From positions 13,498,354 to 13,562,353 of the forward strand of contig NC_045139.1 in NCBI RefSeq assembly GCF_008831285.2: 64,000 nucleotides of DNA, written 5' to 3'. The notes under the pieces were generated by a model. That model was given only the letters and a program-made list of their open reading frames with translations. It did not search any database and was not told the origin of the DNA. The position numbers were made by a program, and so were the translations under genes. Numbering within the stretch: position 1 is the first letter of the stretch; every line of letters starts with the position of its first letter. The stretch is from Nymphaea colorata. Lineage: Eukaryota; Streptophyta; Magnoliopsida; Nymphaeales; Nymphaeaceae. Of this stretch, positions 57,301-64,000 are shown in pieces.

Positions 57301-57727
57301 TTCTTTGGTCTTCTTGCACAACTCTTGCGAGAATGAAAACCGACTCTCCCCACTTTCCGTTTCCCCAATAGGGGGAAGTAGACTATTTACCATTGATTGC
57401 AAAGAAACGAGTTCCCTTGGATTCCCGGAAAAGAAAAGGAAACTGCATAACTTAAAGGAGAGGGAAAGGAAACACTCTCAAGGCGTCGTTACCTTCATCG
57501 GAAGAAGATCGGTCGGCGTCGATAAGAGACTCGAAGGCGACCCTGGCAGCTTCGTTCTGGGCATCTTTTGAAGATTTATGGAAGCCCTGGACCTCGTAGG
57601 CGACGCCGTTGACGACGACGGTGGCCTTGAATTTGGGATTGTGGTCTGGTCCACCTTTCGTGATCGTGTATTTGGGAAGGCCCCATGAATTCCGGTGACA
57701 ATATTCTTGAAGCCTGCTCTTGAACAT
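54316..57727 (-). CDS. Double-stranded RNA-binding protein (DRB family) with three dsRBDs
   Basis: Eight exons close in phase: 57727-57493, 56845-56678, 56459-56334, 56043-55808, 55703-55484, 55314-55165, 55046-54873 and 54728-54316. They give 573 aa. dsRBD1 is residues 1-70 (MFKSRLQEYCHRNSWGLPKY, then FHKSSKDAQNEAARVAFESL). A 100-residue linker follows. dsRBD2 is about 178-250 (MQLNYKSYLQEFVQGRRWSS, then VREAEHDAARIALASF). dsRBD3 is about 256-327 (KNMLKDYSQKRSLHLPTY, then TKKEAEANAAKIAWFAL). All three keep the C-terminal helix alanines. The tail is Ser/Thr-rich and ends with a DRB-like FPRLLNMKLPLDGVKVQFSD..KWVAV block. DRB proteins partner Dicer-like enzymes in small-RNA pathways; canonical HYL1 and DRB4 have two dsRBDs at the N-terminus. 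Exons 2-3, the linker, rest on phase alone. The start of exon 7 may be 24 bases shorter. Confidence 0.88.
57107..57290. repeat. 96-bp tandem duplication in intron 1 of the DRB gene
   Basis: TTGGATGCAATGGAAATGG (57107) recurs as TTGGATTCAGTGGAAATGG (57203). Both are followed by ATGCCTCGyCCATCTTyATT and a GTAGyrGArCCTAT block. A third short piece, GCAGTGGAAATCC, follows at 57289. Confidence 0.75.
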
Positions 57728-58031
57728 GAGTGAGACAGAGAGAGCGAGGGAGAAGAAGATGATAGATGACCACTCGGAGTGACGATGCAGAGCAAAGGAG
57801 TGAGGAAGACCCTTGACGAGAGAAAGAATCAAAGAAGAATCAAAGAAGCCTTAGAGGGGAAGGCTTGTGGGACCCAGTGGGCAGTGGGCATATGAACTCG
57901 CACAGTTCCGGATGTACTCGTACAAGTTGGATTTGGTCCAGATACTCATACAATCAGGGCCCGACTGAAATAGCGGCCTTTTGGATTGTATTAGAAATTT
58001 AGAATTATGGTTCAAATTCGTGCATACTCAT

Positions 58032-58069
<38 letters not shown>

Positions 58070-59756
58070 GGATCCAGCAGCAATGTGCTCCTCTCAATCG
58101 GTTGGCCCCAAAGGTACACGTACATTTCCACATCCAAATTTGATTGGATATGGATCCAACTAATGAATCTCTAGGTCAGCCTGCTTCTCGTTTCTCCAGT
58201 TTTTCCAGGCTTGGAATCGAATCGACGAGTCCGTTCTAAGCGCTTATGACTGTTGCATACTTGTCTCGGAATTGGGTCTGCAGGGTATCGAATCCAAACA
58301 GGTTTTGAGATTTGGCGTCGATTCTATAAGAAAAACCAATACGAACCATAAAGGTCCAAAGTTACTGTGCCGTTAACCGAGGTGCAGTGGAATGTCAGGC
58401 AATTTTCTCATGGCAATTTAATGGTAATGAAAATTAGAAGTACCAATTCTATATATAACACGTCTCGGCGTTCCCAATTCGATATAGTCCCAATCTTGGT
58501 ACTTCCTTGGGTTAATCCTTTCTTTTTAAAACCAATTCAAGGATAAAAGATTTGGTTATACAAGTCTGTCTGTCCTATGGTATTTATATTTATCTTTCTT
58601 TTTTACGCCTAAGATCTAGAAGAAAAGAAATTTAGGCTTACTTAGCAAAATGTTGATGCTTGCGATTTGATGTTTGTTCAAGTTCGTGAAGGGACAATCA
58701 ACGAGCGATGCGTGAATAAGGTGCTTGGCTCAATAGCTTATATGCCTTCCAACAAGTGTGTATTTTCTTTCGCGGAATCGAAATCATCTCCCACAATGTT
58801 TTCCCAAGTTTCTGGTAGATCGTGTAGTAAACATGTCAAGTGATTCATTTAGTTGAACATGATTTGCGAGTCTTGTGATTGCAACATTTGGATACAGCTG
58901 TTTGCGGTTCTTAATAAATCAACGGCCTATCATCCCAACAACTTGATGATTTATAGTTTACATGAATGAATACTCAGAAACCACGATTTAAGTTTTTTCC
59001 GAATCTTTACCGGTGAGGGGCTGGTCAAAGATGAACCCTGGGAGTGTCTCAAGTTGAAGACCTTAGGTCCAGTTTAAACCTTGTCATTCTTTTGTTTGAT
59101 TTGTTCGACTGCAGTAGAACGGGACGAATTCTTCTGCTTAATAAGGACGTTCAAATTCAAGCAAATAGAGTTGCACAATCCAACCAACCAGTTAAACGAT
59201 ACACCCACCATGGCCATTGACCACTCAATAGAGAGAACAAGACAAGATGTTTGACTGGGTGCGACGGGTAGGGTAGGGCCTCTAACCAGAAATCTTCGTC
59301 CCATGTAGCGGCGCGAAGCTGATACGCTAAAAGGTGACGCAAGTATGCAACCAGAAGGTGTTCTTTCTCAGGAGACAATAAATAACAAGAAATTTAAGAA
59401 AAATCGCAAAGTACGGTACCAAAGCAAGGACCCAGATCTCAATACGCAGTCTAAAATAAGAAAGAGAAAATAGCAGACATTTTTTTTCTCGCATTCCTTC
59501 TCTGGTGAGATTACATAAACACTAGCGCTCTCCAAAGACGAAAGGAAACAGAAAACAAACTAAAAGTACCCAAAACGGAAAAGCGATGAATACCGGAGAG
59601 GTAACATATGGGGACCGAATGGCCGCGGATGACCCATCGTTACAGCAGTCTACTAAGAAAACGTTATTTTCATATTTCATAACTCGAAAAATTTTCTTTT
59701 CCTCGTTAGGCAACGATAAGAAAGCGGACGAGCTCAGAAGCTGACTAGGAACCCGT
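57728..59756. other. Intergenic between DRB promoter and methionine synthase 3' end
   Basis: No gene is seen. A (CA)n(TA)n microsatellite lies at about 58032-58070. The DRB promoter lies in the left 200 bases; 59400-59756 is likely the methionine synthase 3' UTR. Confidence 0.45.
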
Positions 59757-62700
59757 TCACTTGGTGCTGGCTAACTGGGTGCGGAGGAGCTTGGCTGCCG
59801 CCACCATGTTGGTCAAGGCAGGGACGACTTCGTTATACTTCCTCGTCTTGAGACCGCAGTCCGGGTTTACCCACAAAATGTTGGTCTCAAGCACAGCGAG
59901 CATCTTGTTGATGCGGTCGGCGATCTCCTCGGTGGATGGAATCCTGGGGGAGTGGATGTCGTAGACACCGGGGCCAATACCGGCGCCATACCTGACACCC
60001 TCGCGGAACACGGAGAGCAGCTTCTCGTCAGACCGGGAGTTCTCAATGGTGATAACATCAGCATCCATGTCGATGATGGACTGGATGATATCGTTGAAGT
60101 TGGAATAGCACATGTGGGTATGGATCTGAATTGCAAAATAGAGAGATAAATGCCATTAAGCCGCTGATATCAGGCATAAGGAGAGATACGGAGGCACTAG
60201 TTGAATGAGGTGAGCTCAATATGCAGAGACAGCGGCAGACCCAAAAAAAAGACCACGAAACTCGGTAAAGAGGCAAGGGAAGTAAAGTTTTAAAGTACCT
60301 GGGTGGTGTCCTTAACACCAACATTTGTGATCCTGAATGAGTGGACAGCCCAGTCTAGGTAGAAAGCCTGCTCCGACTTCCGCAATGGCAACCCTTCTCT
60401 CAGAGCAGCCTCATCAATTTGGATGACCTGTGGGCAGAGAGAAAAAGCATAACTTAAAACAAAGGGTTTCATGGAGTCCGGACCCAGCATGAGCAGAACC
60501 CGTAAAGAATAATGAACCTGAATTCCAGCAGCTTCTAGGTCCTCGACTTCTTCCTTGATAGCCAGGGCGATCTGGTAGCAGGTTTCAAACCTTGGCTGGT
60601 CATTTCTTACAAAGGACCAGTTAAGGATGGTCACTGGACCGGTGAGCATTCCCTTCATGGGGCGGCTGGTCATGCTCTGAGCAGCTGAGGACCAGAACAC
60701 AGTCATGGGTGTCGGGCGGCTCACATCACCGTAGATGATTGGGGGTTTGACACAGCGTGATCCATAAGATTGCACCCAACCATTGACCGTGAAGGCGAAG
60801 CCTTGCAACTGCTCCCCAAAGTACTCAACCATGTCGTTCCTCTGAAAGTACAAACACAAGGACACTAAGTACCTCTTTTCTGTGAAAATGGAGAAACAGT
60901 CAAAACTGATAGAACGAGCATGACACCTCTGGCTCTCCGTGCACAAGGACATCAATGTCAAGCTCTTCCTGCATCTTGACAACCTTCTGGATCTCCTCCT
61001 TGATTGCACTGACATATTCCTCCTCGGAGATCCTACAACAAGACCAAGATTACCGTTCTTAAAATCCAGAAAACCAAATGCCAAGATCTGTCATAGGATT
61101 AAGCAAGGACTTAATGCACACTTCTTGGCTTTGTATTCACGTCGCACTCTCCTAAGCTCAATGGTCTGAGGGAAGGACCCAATTGTGGTCGTTGGAAGAA
61201 TGGGGAGGTTCAGCTTCTTTTGCTGCGCATCCAACCTAGCACTCACAGGGGTGGCTCGGCGATGATCAGATCCTTTCAATGCAGCAGCCTAAGCAGATAC
61301 AGAACACATTTTAATTTAAAAACCGTGTCAACGGAATCCAGGACCTAGTGTTTACAGGGACAGCAGATCCCAAGAATTTCTTTTTCAGTTATAACTTACA
61401 GCGTTCTGAACAGCTTCATTGGTCACTCTTGGAGAAGACTTCCTCGACGCATGAGCACTAGCGTTGGCAGATAAGAACGCCTGCAGAAACAAGAAGTTCA
61501 GTTACTTGTTCACTGAAAACGAACGATGAACCGAGAGCAAGTATAGCCGAATACAAACCTCATCTTTCTGACCAGTCAATGCCTTGGCGAGGGCGTTTAC
61601 TTCCACCACCTTCTGTGCCGCAAAAGCCAACCAAGACTTGATCTCACCGTCAAGCTTTGTCTCATTTACAAGATCAACGGCAGTATGCATCAGCGAGCAA
61701 GATGTGGAAACAACAAGCTTATCTGCACAATAACACGCACAGCAGCATTAGAAAACTTTGATGACCACTGTTTTCCTTCTCGTAAAAGAATTGGCAAGCT
61801 CATGTTGACATATCAAGTAAAAAAATGATAAATTAATGGAATTACCCTTGCCAACAAGGGCCTCGAGTTCATGCAACAAGCTAAGTGATGCAGCCAAATC
61901 ATTTGCCCAGATGTTCCTTCCATCGACTACTCCAGCAAAGAGGAACTTGCCAGCTGGGAAACCGCTCTTGATCAAGTCAATGGTCTGAGTACCACGGACA
62001 AGATCAAAACCAAAGCCAGAGATACCCTTCAGTGAAGTAATAGTCCTGAAAATCAAGAGATATTGAGCACAAGAAGCCTCAGATCGGAAAATAAAACAGG
62101 AAACAAAAGCAGGTTGTCAGCCAGAGATCCAATATAGCATCAGAAAGCCAGATTTGCTATGATATCTTACTTGTATGCCTCGGCGGGGACATCAGCAAAG
62201 TATGTTTCGATAAGAACATTCAAGCCAGAGAAGGATGACTCCAGCTCAGCGTATGCCTCAGTAAATGCGTTCAGTTTGTGTGAGTCCAAATCCAGGACAA
62301 GAGTAGGTTCATCGAACTGGATCCAGCTTGCTCCAACTGCCTTCAATTCAGCGATAACTTCCCTGTGCAGAGACCAAGCTCACAATGAGAAGCACAATAC
62401 CACACTTCCAAACAAAAAAAATTACCCAAGGATATAGCTTCCTGTTCTCACTTGTAAACTGGAAGAATCTTCCCCAGGAGTGAGAGAAGAGAGAAAGATT
62501 TCTCAACACCCTTTGCTGGTTTTGACAGTAGCAGGTAGGAAACAGGACCAATAATGACAGGAATAGTGTTAATTCCAAGCTGCGGCACATACATACATCC
62601 ACATTAGAATCTAAGGCAAAATAATGAATGTTTCAATAGGAACCTACAACAAAGGACACATACCTCTTTTGCCTCCTTGTATTCTGACACAGCTTTGTGT

Positions 62701-63252
62701 GATGCGTAAGAAAACTTCACATCAGGTCCCAATTCAGGCACAATGAAATGGCTATTTGACCAAAAAAGCTTAGTCAGAACTTTGTAGCCTAATCACTGAA
62801 TAGGATAAGATAAATTAGATACAAGTAAGACAGAATAAAGGACATCTATTTACTTTTCGACCTTTATAATTTTCAGAAGAAATGCAGGAGAAGAAGACTT
62901 ACTAATTGGTGTCAAACCATTTGGTCATCTCCATGGCAGGAACAGTAGCATTTCCTCTAGCCATGGAGAAGTAGGTATCGAATCCAATCTCTCCACCGTT
63001 CCAGCCATACCTAGGAGGAACAGCACCAAGCATTGCTGTGGTATCAAGGACCTGGTCGTAGTATGAAAAAGTATTGCTCGGAATGTGCTTAATCCCAGCA
63101 TCAGCCATTTGCTTCCAGATGGATAGCCTCAGATCTTTGGCAACCTTCTCTAGATCCTGGGCTGTGCTCTTGCCATCCCAGAATGATTCCAATGCAAATT
63201 TGAGCTCTCTCTTTGGGCCCATACGAGGATATCCAACAATGTGGGATGCCAT
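59757..63252 (-). CDS. MS: Cobalamin-independent methionine synthase (MetE type)
   Basis: The enzyme transfers a methyl group from 5-methyltetrahydropteroyl-triglutamate to homocysteine, making methionine and feeding the S-adenosylmethionine cycle; this form is typically cytosolic. Twelve exons close in phase: 63252-62903, 62751-62664, 62579-62452, 62362-62171, 62045-61846, 61722-61559, 61480-61400, 61288-61122, 61032-60927, 60841-60518, 60427-60299 and 60125-59757. The total is 765 aa, exactly the length of Arabidopsis ATMS1. The N-terminus is [20 protein letters not shown] with no transit peptide. The N-terminal barrel has WFDTNYHFIVPEL and [12 protein letters not shown]. The C-terminal catalytic barrel has [25 protein letters not shown] and [13 protein letters not shown]. 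Zinc ligands are visible in HTHMCYSNF (His and Cys) and NPDCGLKTR (Cys). An acceptor-like GAGCAG just upstream of the ATG suggests a leader intron. All exons look intact. Confidence 0.97.
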
Positions 63253-64000
63253 TGTGCTGCTCACCAGATCAATGCAGGGAAAAAAACAGCTCAGAAGGTT
63301 ACCTTATAACCCAAATATATTCTAAGCATGTAACAGGATACGAATTATGGGATCATGTTATTTTTCAGTTAATTGCAAGAATTAAAATGCCAAGAACAGC
63401 AACACCTTGATCCTTTACTAAGCTTCCGGTGTCCAATGAGGTTCAACCACAAGAAATAACATTGCAAGAAAATGTCATGAATCATAAGACGGTGTCAAAA
63501 TCGAAGAACGATAAAACAATTTGGGTCACGAAAGTAAAAACCTTATATAACAAGTTGAAGCAATAAGATTCAGGAGATCAACAGTAAATGGATTAATGAG
63601 CTCATTAATAAACAAACAACAATGACTCCCCTGCGTAGTGCGTACCTAAAATCCTATAAGTCACGGTAATTAAAAATAAAACATAGTGTCTCAAGCCCGA
63701 AACTGCTTGAGCATACCGACGAAACACTGAAATTAAAGCTTGGAAAACACGCACGAAAATGAAGGCGGTGTGTGGATCTAGTACAAAATCAAGGTCCTCT
63801 AAACGAACAATACATCCATAGCGCATCAATAACAACACGGGACAAAAAAGTGTCAAACAGCACCAGTGTTGCAAATGCCACATAAGAAAAGCAGATCCAG
63901 GACTCTGGAAATCAGATCTGCATTACCTCCATTATCCGAACATATATCTCAAAAGATTTCCTTCGGACAAAAGCAAAAAGGCAGAAAAATTCTTAAGATC
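63253..64000 (-). other. Methionine synthase leader and upstream sequence
   Basis: This stretch lies 5' of the methionine synthase ATG. It probably contains a 5' UTR intron and a non-coding first exon. No coding frame is convincing. The promoter may lie at or beyond the right edge. Confidence 0.4.

Noticed and set aside
57045-57371. 108-codon plus frame
   Set aside because: It is the translation of the tandem duplication in DRB intron 1, with no homology recognised and opposite to the gene.
1-64000. tRNA, rRNA, CRISPR or bacterial-type operon features
   Set aside because: None was seen on reading either strand. The gene structure is eukaryotic throughout, so CRISPR arrays and operons are not expected.

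Overview
This window is nuclear DNA of a flowering plant. Split genes with GT..AG introns, plant-type methionine synthase, MED21, gamma-tubulin complex and DRB genes, an initiator-Met-tRNA-primed Copia element and abundant hAT-like insertions all point that way. I cannot place the species. The DNA is AT-rich outside exons, and introns are long and full of small transposons and short tandem duplications. I rebuilt gene models by hand from splice-site phase. Five of them close in frame over all the exons I assign, or nearly so, and boundaries may be off by a base or two.

Layout. 1-3790: the first three coding exons of a minus-strand RRM gene of the ACD11-binding-partner (BPA1) type, with a compact promoter (TATA box plus overlapping site II motifs) and a degenerate GA-rich tandem array in intron 1. 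Its remaining exons are not visible. 3.8-8.8 kb: no gene seen. 8786-31941: one 15-exon minus-strand gene for gamma-tubulin complex component 6 (about 1244 aa). Its intron 11 holds a nested insertion: a young Copia LTR retrotransposon (11186-20040, TSD CTATA) whose 5' LTR was later hit by an apparently intact hAT transposon (16236-19714, TSD CCTAAAAC). 33783-36096: MED21 (138 aa, minus). 39965-50904: a large minus-strand three-RRM hnRNP-Q-like gene with an apparent one-base frameshift in a G/C homopolymer in exon 1. 52033-52756: the catalytic half of an AlkB-type 2-oxoglutarate dioxygenase (plus), divergent from the hnRNP gene. 54316-57727: a minus-strand double-stranded-RNA-binding protein with three dsRBDs. 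59757-63252: cobalamin-independent methionine synthase (12 exons, 765 aa, minus), with its leader reaching toward the right edge.

The genes are unrelated housekeeping genes: microtubule nucleation, transcription, RNA binding, small-RNA/dsRNA biology and methionine synthesis. The distinctive biology is in the mobile DNA. One hAT family is present as a full-length, apparently coding-competent copy (16236-19714) and as two decayed or internally deleted relatives (32470-33167 and 40711-41869). Other hAT-like non-autonomous elements sit at 22491-23444, 27231-28052, 34779-35221 and 44853-45250. Nearly all of them lie inside introns of expressed-looking genes.
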